A DNA stretch of 64,000 nt from Chitinasiproducens palmae (GTDB taxonomy: Bacteria; Pseudomonadota; Gammaproteobacteria; Burkholderiales; Burkholderiaceae), in contig NZ_FNLO01000013.1 of the NCBI RefSeq assembly GCF_900095735.1, positions 62,001 to 126,000 on the forward strand. Reading direction: 5' to 3'. Made by a program: the position numbers and the translations under genes. This document shows positions 34,463 through 42,840 of this stretch, in pieces; position 1 is the first letter of the stretch; each line of letters opens with the position of its first letter. Under the pieces are notes generated by a model. That model ran no database searches. It was given only the letters and a program-made list of their open reading frames with translations, and was not told the origin of the DNA.

Positions 34463-35041
34463 TTACTTCATGCTTTCGCAAAGCCCGGCGACGCTGCGCA
34501 CCCGTCCGATGTGTGGGAATACCGACGTCAGCGCGAAGCTGTGCATTTGCGCATCGATGGTGCTCATTGCGTCCTCCGCGAACAGCACGCGATAACCCCG
34601 ATCGAACGCAGCGCGTGCGGTCGATTCCACCCCGAAGTTCGTCGCGATGCCACTCATCACCACGTTTTGGATGCGATGTCGCCGCAGATGCAGGTCCAGG
34701 TCCGTGCCGTGGAAGGCGCCCCAGCTCCGCTTCACGATCACGATGTCGTCGCGCTGTAGTCCGAGCGCGGGGACCAGCTCGCTGGCCTCGGGTGGCATCG
34801 CAGGCGCGCCAGGCGCGCGCGTGAGCGGCCTGTCGGCGGGCAGGGAGAGAAGCTGGTTGACGTCGATGCGGACCCACACGATCAGGCCGCCCTTGTCGCG
34901 CAGGGTATCGGCCAACGCCACCGTTCGAGCGACCACGTCGTCGGCCGCGTACGGGGCAAGCTGGCGCGTGACGTTGCTGTGTTGCAGGTCGATGGCCAGC
35001 AACGCCGTGACGCGTGCATCGAGGGTGAGATCTGACAGCAT
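34463..35041 (-). CDS. Isochorismatase-fold hydrolase lacking the usual Cys nucleophile
   Basis: A 192-residue member of the isochorismatase-like superfamily. The catalytic Asp is Asp18 (LLAIDLQHSN) and the Lys is Lys104 (VIVKRSWGAF), and the GIATNFGVESTARAA cis-peptide motif is present. At the position where cysteine hydrolases (nicotinamidase, biuret or N-carbamoyl amidases) carry Cys, this protein has Gly137. True isochorismatases also lack the Cys, so a non-amidase reaction is possible. Start 35041 follows a GGA motif. It is divergent from a TetR gene across a palindrome and is probably repressed by it. The dioxygenase operon lies 144 nt downstream on the same strand. Confidence 0.85.
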   Translation of the reverse strand: MLSDLTLDARVTALLAIDLQHSNVTRQLAPYAADDVVARTVALADTLRDKGGLIVWVRIDVNQLLSLPADRPLTRAPGAPAMPPEASELVPALGLQRDDIVIVKRSWGAFHGTDLDLHLRRHRIQNVVMSGIATNFGVESTARAAFDRGYRVLFAEDAMSTIDAQMHSFALTSVFPHIGRVRSVAGLCESMK

Positions 35042-35080
35042 CGGGCATTCCTTGAATGTGAGGGACGACTCATTTACCGG

Positions 35081-35092
35081 CATTGTACAATG
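35081..35092. promoter_or_regulatory. Perfect palindromic TetR-type operator candidate
   Basis: CATTGTACAATG is a perfect 12-bp palindrome in the 56-nt gap between the isochorismatase-fold gene and the divergent TetR gene, ending 5 nt before the TetR ATG. TTGTACAAT-type cores are common TetR half-site arrangements. Confidence 0.5.
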
Positions 35093-35097
35093 TGACG

Positions 35098-35709
35098 ATG
35101 CCCTCACAAAAAACCTCGTCGATGCGCCGCACGCCTCAGCAGGCGCGCTCGGAAAAGCGTGTCGCTTCATTGTTGGCCGCGGCCGAAAGCGTTTTCAGCG
35201 AGCGCGGCTTCGATGTCGCGACCATGACGGAGATCGCCGACAAGGCCGCGGTGTCGATCGGCTCGTTGTACCAATACTTTCCAAATCGCGCCGCGATCGC
35301 GACGGCCTTGCGAACTGCCTATGGGGCGCAAATGGATCGACGCTGGTCGGATTGGATCGATGAGGCGCGGGTGGCGCCGCTGGCAGAGCTCGTGCGCGGT
35401 CTGGTCGACCTGGTCGTGGCATTTGTCGATGATCATCCCGCCTATCTCCAACTGGTGCAGGCGTCGGTTAAGTCCGCGCGCACACCGAAAGACCGTCTCG
35501 AGTTGAGGAAGCGGTTTGCCGATCTGCTCGTCCTGCGCTCGCCGGCGCTCGACGCACGCAAAGCACTGGCGATCGCCGAAGTGGCGCTGATGATCGTGAA
35601 GGGATTGGTTTCGCTCTACGCGAGCGCGTCGGCGGCCGAACGCCCACGCCTGCGCACCGAGGTAGTCACCGCCTTGACCGCCTATCTGCAAGCTCGCCTC
35701 GGCGCGTGA
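35098..35709 (+). CDS. TetR/AcrR family transcriptional regulator
   Basis: A 203-residue TetR protein. The N-terminal helix-turn-helix is AAAESVFSERGFDVATMTEIADKAAVSIGSLYQYFPNRAAIATAL, followed by an all-helical ligand-binding domain with no family-specific motif that I recognise. The start at 35098 (MPSQKTSS) directly follows the palindrome; 35122 is an alternative. It is divergent from the isochorismatase-fold gene, which is its likely target. Confidence 0.92.
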   Translation: MPSQKTSSMRRTPQQARSEKRVASLLAAAESVFSERGFDVATMTEIADKAAVSIGSLYQYFPNRAAIATALRTAYGAQMDRRWSDWIDEARVAPLAELVRGLVDLVVAFVDDHPAYLQLVQASVKSARTPKDRLELRKRFADLLVLRSPALDARKALAIAEVALMIVKGLVSLYASASAAERPRLRTEVVTALTAYLQARLGA

Positions 35710-35883
35710 TCGAACGCATCGGTTGATCGGACCCATCGGCAGCCAGCAAGACCGCATCGCTCGTCGCCGCGTCGGATGCGTGTGCCTCGCGCACGCCCCC
35801 GCTCGCGAAGCCGCCGCAAGCGTCGCGTACGCAAGCGTGCCGGCCGGCTCGGCCAGGCGCGACCGGCTGGTTGCCGTGCGGCA

Positions 35884-36660
35884 TCAACGCATCGCCCTTC
35901 CAAGCGCCTCGCCACGGCTGCCGGCGCGCCGCCCGCCGATCATCTCGGCAAGCCAGTTGGCGAGCAACGAGGCGTAGGCCCGTTGACTGCCATCGTCGGA
36001 CAGGCCATGGTCCGCGCCGTCGATCACCCGATACGTCAACGAGTGCGCGTCGAGGAACGCCCGCAGGTAACTCGCCAGCACCGCGTGCGGCACGGTCGCA
36101 TCGTGCTCCGATTCCACCAGCAGCACGTCGCCGCGAAAATCCGCCGCCGCCCGCAGCGCGCGGTTTTCCCCCACGGCGACGATCCGCCGGCGATACGCGG
36201 CGAGGTCGTGCTTTCGGTGCAACGTTCGTTTCGGGATGTTCCAGCCCTCGTCGAGATACAGGGCGGGCACCCGCAGCCCCAGCCAGCGAACGGGCCGCAA
36301 CGACGTGAGGATGGCGGCGAGATAGCCGCCATAGCTGCTGCCGACCACCGCCATCGAACGAGGGTCGACGAGCGGGTGCCCGGAAAGCGCGTCGTAGGCG
36401 GCCAGCACGTCGCGCAGGTTGGTCTCGCGCGTGACCGTGTCCTGCTCCTCCTTGGTGCGCGCGTGACCGGTCAGGTCGAACGTCAGACAGATGCAACCGA
36501 GCGCGGCGGCCTGCCGCGCGCGTTCCATGTACTGCTTTTGATCACCGCCCCAGCCGTGGACGAACAGCACGCCTGGAATCGTGGTGTGCGGCGTCACGAC
36601 CGTGCCGTCCAGATAACCCCGGTCGACGGGAATGTGAATCTGCTGTCGGTCCACCGTCAT
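35884..36660 (-). CDS. Alpha/beta hydrolase
   Basis: A 258-residue alpha/beta-hydrolase. It has the oxyanion region GVLFVHGWGGDQ near residue 30, the nucleophile elbow VVGSSYGGYLA (GxSxG, Ser about 109), an acid in LLVESEHDATVPH near 205 and a terminal His in IDGADHGLSD near 235. The elbow SSYGG resembles dienelactone-hydrolase or peptidase-S9-type serine hydrolases. Its ATG overlaps the stop of the DUF3182 gene by 4 nt (ATGA), so the two are translationally coupled. Confidence 0.9.
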   Translation of the reverse strand: MTVDRQQIHIPVDRGYLDGTVVTPHTTIPGVLFVHGWGGDQKQYMERARQAAALGCICLTFDLTGHARTKEEQDTVTRETNLRDVLAAYDALSGHPLVDPRSMAVVGSSYGGYLAAILTSLRPVRWLGLRVPALYLDEGWNIPKRTLHRKHDLAAYRRRIVAVGENRALRAAADFRGDVLLVESEHDATVPHAVLASYLRAFLDAHSLTYRVIDGADHGLSDDGSQRAYASLLANWLAEMIGGRRAGSRGEALGRAMR

Positions 36661-37844
36661 TTGTTCGTTCCCCTGCTCGTGGAGCGGCCTCGACCCGCGT
36701 CGGGACCGGTCCCCACTGTCGCGTATTTGGTTAGCACGCCCACCCGCGGGTCGACGTCGCGATAAAGCACGCTGGCCGCGTCGGGCACGCCGGACGGCGC
36801 GCCGTATCGTTCCACCGTGGATGCGCGAACCACGTCGAGTGCGGGGTCGTCCGCGAACGCCCGCAGCGCGCCGATTTCGGCCCCGCTCGCGCCGCCAAGT
36901 CGCCAGGATTGCTCGAGCACGCCGCGATGCCGACGGCCATTGGCATCGGCGCCGCTTGCCACGTCGTAGTTGCGCCGCGAGGCAAAGAACGACGGATACG
37001 CGCTACCGATCGCCGCGTCGAACTGACGTGCCCGTTTGACGGCCGCCCGCGCTGCATGCGTCATGCGCGTGCGCTCGAGCGCCTCGAAACCACCCCGCGC
37101 CACGACCAGATCCGATCCGCCGTACACCAGCAGCCCGTGATTGTTGCGTGTCAGCCGCTGCACGCCGTAATAGCACGCCTCGAACCCTCGGATGTGCGTG
37201 CGCCCGACGCTGAATGTTGCGATATTGCGCAGGTTCCGTTCGAGGACCACACCCTCCTCTCGCAGCGCGCCCTCGCCGATCGCTTCAAGGTGGGCTTCCA
37301 GGTCGTCGCGGCCTTCGAGCACGGCCTGGCCAACCCCGCCGATACCCGACGGACGCTTCAGCCGCACTTCCCCGCCGCGCTGCAGCAAAGCCGTCGCGGT
37401 GCGCGCGTCGTCGCTGCAAAATGCACTGAAACCAGGGAGGACCAGGCCACGCACCGCGTCGGCGAAATGGTCGGCCCAGCCGGTCGGCTTGTGCCGAGCG
37501 CCCGGCACCAGACCGTGCACGACTACCTTGGTCGCGACGAATGGATAGGGAACCACGCCACCGAAAAAGTCGTCTTCATCGCGTATGCGCAAGCGTGTTG
37601 CGTCGGCCAGCGTCAACGTGTCGTCCGGTACCAGGTATCGATCGCCGATCGACGCTGCCGCTTCTCCGGCGTCGCCCGCGTCGTCCAGAGCGTCGAAGGG
37701 CGCCCCCAGCCGAGCACCCAGCAACGCTGCGACGTGTGCGGTCAGGACGTACTGCGTCTCGCGCTCGTGCTCGCCGCTGGCAGCCTTCCGGCCGCCGCTG
37801 TATGCGGCCACGACGGTGGCGCGTTCGAGGAACTGGGCATTCAT
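36657..37844 (-). CDS. DUF3182 family protein (ATP-grasp-like)
   Basis: A 395-residue protein matching my recollection of the DUF3182 family of proteobacteria. Hallmarks are DDFFGGVVPYPFVATKVVVHGLV near residue 95, LPGFSAFCSDDARTA, the glycine-rich RLKRPSGIGGVGQAV loop with EEGVVLERNLRNIATFSVG downstream (reminiscent of ATP-grasp), CYYGVQRLTRNNHGLLVYGGSDLVV, SRRNYDVASG and VLEQSWRLGGASGAEI. No function is established to my knowledge. A strong GGAGGAGG site precedes ATG 37844. It is coupled by a 4-nt overlap to the alpha/beta-hydrolase, suggesting a ligase or biosynthetic step paired with a hydrolase. Confidence 0.82.
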   Translation of the reverse strand: MNAQFLERATVVAAYSGGRKAASGEHERETQYVLTAHVAALLGARLGAPFDALDDAGDAGEAAASIGDRYLVPDDTLTLADATRLRIRDEDDFFGGVVPYPFVATKVVVHGLVPGARHKPTGWADHFADAVRGLVLPGFSAFCSDDARTATALLQRGGEVRLKRPSGIGGVGQAVLEGRDDLEAHLEAIGEGALREEGVVLERNLRNIATFSVGRTHIRGFEACYYGVQRLTRNNHGLLVYGGSDLVVARGGFEALERTRMTHAARAAVKRARQFDAAIGSAYPSFFASRRNYDVASGADANGRRHRGVLEQSWRLGGASGAEIGALRAFADDPALDVVRASTVERYGAPSGVPDAASVLYRDVDPRVGVLTKYATVGTGPDAGRGRSTSRGTNK

Positions 37845-38020
37845 GCGCGTCCTCCTCCGGGTATGCCGTCCGCGGCGCGCCGGCGGAACGGTGCCATACC
37901 TCCACCATACGCTCCGATGCGATGCGGAGGCATCCGGTCCGATACGGTACGGTGCGATTCTGTAGCAAGCCTGTCGGCAGCAAAATGCATTCCGCCAATG
38001 CGCCGCAGGTCAGAACCGTG

Positions 38021-39424
38021 CTACCGCTTGGAAGCCAGCCGTTCGACGGTCGCGCGCAAGTCGGCCACGTGCACCATCAGTTCGCGCACGCGATGCAAGG
38101 TTGCATACTGGCGACGCACGGCGTCCCAGCGATCCGACCGGACGACGTCGGCCCAGACAGGCGCCAACATGTCGGGCGCCCCCGGGCCGCCGTTGGACAG
38201 ACGACTGGCGTAGGCAAGACTGGCTGGCGCACACAGCAGTTGCATGCGACTCGCCGCGCTGAGGACACGCGGTGTCGATTCGCTGGCCGCCTCGCAGCAA
38301 TACAGGACATGGTTATCGAGATGGTCAGCCGCTATGGGCAGCGCCTGCAGTGATGCGCCGCACAGACGAACCGCCCCCTGTTGCGTGGCGAACGTGTACA
38401 CGGCGGCCGGATCGGCTCGCGCAAGTCGTTCGAGACCCCGCAACAGCTTCGGAAGGTCGGTCGTCGCGGCGTCCAGCGATGTCTTCGCCTCGGCGAGCAG
38501 GCAGAGGGTCCAGGCCGCGTCGGTCGGAGCCGCTGACGCGCGACGAAGCAGCACCGCGTCCCACTCGCTCTTCGCGCGCTGCGCGTTGCCGGGTACCGAC
38601 GACGGAACGCGCAGGGACGTGACGATGCGATAGGACCACTGCGGCTCGCGGGCATTGAGTTGCCCGGCGAGACAAACCAGCGCCGCGGCCACGGCGGCCT
38701 CGACGGCCGCACCGCGATGCTGAGCCGCACTGCCCGCAGCAAGTGCGTCAGCACTCCCGGCGCGCGGGCCGGAGCGATCTCGCAACGCTAGGTACTGGCG
38801 TACGGCGGGATCGTCCGCCAGTATTGCCAAGCGCCGCAGGCGGGTTAGCGCGGGCTCGCCACCAAGGCGGTCAAGGCCACGAACGGTGCGCGCGTCGCCC
38901 GCGAGCGCGCCGTCTTGCAACGCCGCACGCGCCCTGTCGGCGAGCGCGCGCCACGCCGCCGTCGCAGCAAGCGCATGGATAGCCGCCAGCGCATCGCGCT
39001 GTACCGGCGACTCGAGTCGCACGCGGCGGGCAGGATGTGCGAATGCGTCGACAATGGCATGCACCGTACGCCGGTCGCTTTCGGCGCTCGTCGCCAGGGC
39101 AGCGAATTCGTTCACCGTCGGCAATCGATGACGCAACACCAGCGCCTGGTAGGCAGGATCGCCCGTGTCCTCGCGCATTGCGTCGCCGATCAGGCTTGCC
39201 AACGCATGGGTGAACGCGCGCGCCAGCGTCCGATCGTACGTCTGCTGACCGGTTGGCGCCGCCGTCCCGACAATCCGCGCCGCTTCGATGGCCGTTGCAA
39301 GCACGCTGGCCACGCCCTTCCGGTCGCCTGGGACGCTGTCAGCGACCGGAATGGCCGGCACCCGGTAGCGACGCGGGATCTGCCGCAGCAGGTGCTCCAG
39401 AAGATCGGAATGGCTGGACCGCAT
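38021..39424 (-). CDS. Unrecognised protein with PD-(D/E)XK nuclease-like signature
   Basis: A 467-residue protein of no family I recognise. It is rich in Ala, Arg and Leu, and the first 230 residues are predominantly helical. In the second half the order of a PD-(D/E)XK nuclease core is visible: HRGAAVEAAVAAALV (helix Glu242), SEWDAVLLRR (Asp289) and CLLAEAKTS (Glu312-x-Lys314), followed by a helix TDLPKLLRGLERLA. The assignment is a motif-level inference only. The C-terminal 150 residues end in a possible helical tail. ATG 39424 is preferred because the upstream part of the frame is repeat-derived sequence. It appears monocistronic. Confidence 0.7.
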   Translation of the reverse strand: MRSSHSDLLEHLLRQIPRRYRVPAIPVADSVPGDRKGVASVLATAIEAARIVGTAAPTGQQTYDRTLARAFTHALASLIGDAMREDTGDPAYQALVLRHRLPTVNEFAALATSAESDRRTVHAIVDAFAHPARRVRLESPVQRDALAAIHALAATAAWRALADRARAALQDGALAGDARTVRGLDRLGGEPALTRLRRLAILADDPAVRQYLALRDRSGPRAGSADALAAGSAAQHRGAAVEAAVAAALVCLAGQLNAREPQWSYRIVTSLRVPSSVPGNAQRAKSEWDAVLLRRASAAPTDAAWTLCLLAEAKTSLDAATTDLPKLLRGLERLARADPAAVYTFATQQGAVRLCGASLQALPIAADHLDNHVLYCCEAASESTPRVLSAASRMQLLCAPASLAYASRLSNGGPGAPDMLAPVWADVVRSDRWDAVRRQYATLHRVRELMVHVADLRATVERLASKR

Positions 39425-39757
39425 GGCGTCTTGTGCGCGGGTGGCAGTGCCGGTGACCGTCGAGTATAACGAGCTACACGCACCTTCGACGCCATCGGCG
39501 GGCACTCGCCGCCTTCGTGGGAGTACTCGAAGCGGTTGCCCTATCACCGCACCACTTGAGACGCCGTCCCGCGTGTTGGGTCGCCCGCTTCGCGGGTTGG
39601 CCGCCTCGCTTCGCGCCCGTGCCGACGGCGGCATCGCAGTGCGTCGGACCGGCGGCCCGGTCGGCGCCCGTCCGTCGGCGCCCATCCGTCGGCGCCCGTC
39701 CGTCGGCGTCGCCAATAACCACGCTGCGCGCTGCAAGGCGGATCGCGCCGGGGCGGA
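39425..39757. repeat. Intergenic region with 14-bp tandem repeats
   Basis: This 333-nt gap holds no gene. At 39661-39711 there are about 3.5 copies of TCGGCGCCCGTCCG (second copy with one change). A small CCCGC-TTC-GCGGG hairpin lies at 39584-39596. The promoter of the 38021-39424 gene must lie near 39430-39500. Confidence 0.75.
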
Positions 39758-41107
39758 CTAGATCGGCAGCCCCTCGATCGTGTCGCGGACCCGACGGAGG
39801 GCCGTGTCCAACTGAGCAAGGGTCGGCGAGCCGATACTCAGGCGCAGTGCATGGGGTGCATGACGCGTCGTCGCATAGGCTTCCCCCTTGGACACCGCGA
39901 TGCCGCGTTCGCCGAGGGCGGCCGCGGCACGGTCCATACGCACCCCTTCGGGCAGCGCGAGCCACAAGAACAGCGAATTGCGATGTGCGACGACGTCCAT
40001 GCCGGCCAGGATCTCGCGTGCCAGGGACTGGCGTCGCGCGGCATCGCGTCGAATGCTCGCCTCGATCCGTTCGACGGTGCCGTGGTCGAGCCACCGCGTT
40101 GCCATCGCGCTGACCACGCTGGACAAGCTCCAGTGACTGGCCCGGAGCGCCGACTTCAGCGCTCGCCGCCATGCGCTCGGCGCGATCAGGTAACCGAAGC
40201 GCAGGCCGCTCGCGAGGCTCTTCGACAAGCTCGACAGGTAAACGGTACGCTCTGGCGCAAGCGCCACGAGGGGCGGGGGCACGCGCTTGCCGACGCCGGC
40301 AAGATAGGCATGCGCGGCGTCCTCGATCAGCAGGCAATCGTACCGACGCGCAATCGAGACCAGGCCTTCTCGGTGCGCGGTGTCCAGTACCCAGCCCAAA
40401 GGATTGTGCACCGTCGGCATGGTATAGATCGCGGCAATCCGATTGCGGCGACAGATGGCGTCGAGCGCCGCCAGATCCGTGCCGCCTTGGCGAACCGGCA
40501 CGGGGCTGAGCGCCAGGCCGTATGACTCGGCGACCATTTTGAAGCCCGGATAGGTCAGGGCGTCCACGGCCACCGCCCGACGCGAGTCCCGCAGCGCGCG
40601 CGCGACCGCGTCAAGACCGGCTTGCGTCCCGCTGGTCAGCAGAATGTGCTCGGCGTCCGTTTGGATGCGACGCGCCCTGGCGAGGAAGTCGGCGACAATT
40701 TGACGTTCGTGCGTGCGTCCGCCGGTGGGCTGCTGATGCATCAGCGCGGCGAGGTCGCCTGACGAGGCAAGCTCGCAAAGCATCTTGCGCAGCAGCGCTG
40801 CCTGCTGGGGCACCGGGGGATGGGTAAACGACAAGTCGATGCTGTGATGACTCGCCCGCGCTTCGTCGTGCCGGTCCCACTCGCCCAGCCGCGGCCGATC
40901 GCGGACGAAAGTTCCGCGGCCGGTTTCGCCGATGACGAACCCCAGCGACTTGAGTCGCGCATACACCTTGCTCGCCGTCGCCACCGCCACGCGGTGGCGC
41001 GCGGCGAGCGCACGGTGCGTGGGCAGGAGTGCCCCCGGCGACAAGTCGCCTTGCTCGATTGCCGAAACGTAGTGCTCGACCAGGCGGACCACAGACGAAG
41101 ACGGCAT
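39758..41107 (-). CDS. MocR/GntR family regulator with aminotransferase-like domain
   Basis: A 449-residue PdxR/MocR-type protein. An N-terminal GntR winged helix (SPGALLPTHRALAARHRVAVATASKVYARLKSLGFV) is joined to a fold-type I aminotransferase domain. The PLP lysine is in YLSSLSKSLASGLRFGY. PTVHNPLGWVL and DCLLIEDAAH mark the substrate and cofactor pockets. Such regulators sense PLP-amino-acid adducts and control vitamin B6, GABA, taurine or ectoine genes. AGGT precedes ATG 41107. It is divergent from the PaaI-type thioesterase gene with a 121-nt spacer. Confidence 0.93.
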   Translation of the reverse strand: MPSSSVVRLVEHYVSAIEQGDLSPGALLPTHRALAARHRVAVATASKVYARLKSLGFVIGETGRGTFVRDRPRLGEWDRHDEARASHHSIDLSFTHPPVPQQAALLRKMLCELASSGDLAALMHQQPTGGRTHERQIVADFLARARRIQTDAEHILLTSGTQAGLDAVARALRDSRRAVAVDALTYPGFKMVAESYGLALSPVPVRQGGTDLAALDAICRRNRIAAIYTMPTVHNPLGWVLDTAHREGLVSIARRYDCLLIEDAAHAYLAGVGKRVPPPLVALAPERTVYLSSLSKSLASGLRFGYLIAPSAWRRALKSALRASHWSLSSVVSAMATRWLDHGTVERIEASIRRDAARRQSLAREILAGMDVVAHRNSLFLWLALPEGVRMDRAAAALGERGIAVSKGEAYATTRHAPHALRLSIGSPTLAQLDTALRRVRDTIEGLPI

Positions 41108-41228
41108 TGCGCGTACCTAGGACAATTCTTTGATTGCGCCACTCTAGTCGAATAGGCTGGCGATCGGAAACCCCGTGCCGACGCGCAAGCGCCCTGGCAC
41201 TCGCTGCCCGCCGCTACCTGGAGCCGAG

Positions 41229-41711
41229 ATGAACCATCCCGAAACGCTACCCGTACTGGATTTCCTGCAACGCCAGCTCGCCGGCACGCTGGCGCCCGGC
41301 GAGACGACTCACATGCGCTATCCGACGGCCATCTCCCGTCTGCTGGCATTCGAGATCGTCGCCGTCGGCCAGGCCAGCGCGACGATAGCGGTGCAGGCGG
41401 ACGCGATGCGGCACGGCAACCAGCAGGGCACCGTGCACGGCGGATTGCTCTGCGAATTGGCCGATGCCGCGATCGGCACCGCCCATTCGACGTTGATGCT
41501 GGCCGACCAGACTTTCACGAGTATCGATCTGCAGGCAACTTTCCTGCGGCCGGTATGGCGTGCACGCCTGCTGGCCCGCGCGTGGGCCACACACCGCGGC
41601 CGTACCATCAGCCACTACCGATGCGAAATCGAGCGCGATGACGGCAAGATCGTTGCCACTGTCGCCAGCGCAGTGATGACCCTGCAAGGCGAACACGCCG
41701 CGGGCCGGTGA
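41229..41711 (+). CDS. PaaI family hotdog-fold thioesterase
   Basis: A 160-residue hotdog-fold protein. The family core HGNQQGTVHGGLLCELADAAIGTAHSTL is at about residues 57-85, followed by TSIDLQATFLRPVW and RGRTISHYRCEIERDDGKIVATV. These enzymes hydrolyse acyl- or phenylacetyl-CoA esters. GGAG precedes ATG 41229. Divergent from the MocR regulator. Immediately downstream, 41713-41745 holds three 11-bp repeats of GACGAGACACG. Confidence 0.88.
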   Translation: MNHPETLPVLDFLQRQLAGTLAPGETTHMRYPTAISRLLAFEIVAVGQASATIAVQADAMRHGNQQGTVHGGLLCELADAAIGTAHSTLMLADQTFTSIDLQATFLRPVWRARLLARAWATHRGRTISHYRCEIERDDGKIVATVASAVMTLQGEHAAGR

Positions 41712-41712
41712 G

Positions 41713-41745
41713 GACGAGACACGGACGAGACACGGACGAGACACG
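41713..41745. repeat. 11-bp tandem repeat (GACGAGACACG x3)
   Basis: Three perfect 11-bp copies directly follow the thioesterase stop, in the short gap to the convergent AraC gene. Confidence 0.85.
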
Positions 41746-41774
41746 ACAAACGCACGAACGCCCTGCCCGCGCGC

Positions 41775-42695
41775 TCAGACGGCCAAACGTGCCGGGCCGC
41801 GTACGTGAACGGAATCCCTGCCTGGCGGCAGGCCGAACATGCGGCGGTATTCCCGGGTGAATTGCTGCACGCTCTCGTAACCGACGGCAAACGCCGCGCT
41901 GCTCGCGGAAACGCCCTCGGCCATCATCAGGCGGCGCGCTTCGATCAGCCGCAGATGTTTTTGGAACTGCAGCGGCGACAGCGATGTCGCTGCCCGGAAA
42001 TGCCGATGGAAGGACGAGACGCTCATACCCGCCGCATCGGCCAGTCGCGAGATCGGCAGCGGCTGCGCGAACTCGGTACGCAGCACGTTGACGGCGCGGG
42101 CGAGGCGCGGCGCATGGCTGTCGGCGAGTCCGAGCCTGCGCATGGCGGCACCGTGTCGGCCACAGAGCAACCAATAGTGCATTTCGCGTACAAGCGATCT
42201 GCTCAACACCGGGACCGCGGCCGGCCGCGCGAGCAAGCGGACCAGGCGTAACGCGGCATCGGCGACTTCCGCATCGGTCGGCTGGACGCCGACCAGCTCG
42301 CCACCGGCTGCCGATACAGGCGCCGGCTCGTACATCAGCTCGGCGATGGTTTCGAATGACAGATCGAGCACGAGCGAGTAGTAAGGCTCGGCGCCACTCG
42401 CATGGGTGATCTGGCTGACCGTCGGTAGATCGGATGCGATCAGCAGCGAGTCGCCGGCGCCGAACGGCAGCGTCTGCGTCCCGGTCATCACCTGCTTGTT
42501 TCCCTGCACCACGAGACAGACGAGTGGCCGGCAAATCGCGTAATCGAGTCCGCTGGGCGCGGTGGCACGGATCATCGTCAGGCCGGGGATCGCCGTGCGC
42601 GCGATGCCCGCGCCATCCGCGTGCGCGTCGGCATAACGGCGCACCGCATCGGTCAGGCTGGCATTCATGTACGCGTCGATCGTCGGTTGCATCAT
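41775..42695 (-). CDS. AraC family transcriptional regulator (AraC_N type)
   Basis: A 306-residue regulator. The N-terminal effector domain is of the AraC type-N class (ICRPLVCLVVQGNKQVMTGTQTLPFGAGDSLLIASDLPTVSQITHAS). The C-terminal helix-turn-helix pair includes PISRLADAAGMSVSSFHRHFRAATSLSPLQFQKHLRL and SAAFAVGYESVQQFTREYRRMFG. The start at 42695 (or 42692) follows an AGGA motif. It is divergent from the SDR gene at 42841. Regulators of this subtype are often found next to a single oxidoreductase gene. Confidence 0.92.
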   Translation of the reverse strand: MMQPTIDAYMNASLTDAVRRYADAHADGAGIARTAIPGLTMIRATAPSGLDYAICRPLVCLVVQGNKQVMTGTQTLPFGAGDSLLIASDLPTVSQITHASGAEPYYSLVLDLSFETIAELMYEPAPVSAAGGELVGVQPTDAEVADAALRLVRLLARPAAVPVLSRSLVREMHYWLLCGRHGAAMRRLGLADSHAPRLARAVNVLRTEFAQPLPISRLADAAGMSVSSFHRHFRAATSLSPLQFQKHLRLIEARRLMMAEGVSASSAAFAVGYESVQQFTREYRRMFGLPPGRDSVHVRGPARLAV

Positions 42696-42840
42696 ACCCA
42701 TCCTAGCAACTTTCCTTGTCGCGGACAGCGGACGCCGTTTGGCAGGAATAGGCCAACAGCAGGTAGCTCTGTGCAAAGGCCGAGGCGCGTGCGCGGCACA
42801 CAATGCGGCCATGTCGTTTCACCGCACAGGAGCCTTGAAC

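Noticed and set aside
36909-38213. 434-residue plus-strand open frame opposite DUF3182 gene
   Set aside because: No motif, antisense to a coherent gene, crosses an intergenic gap.
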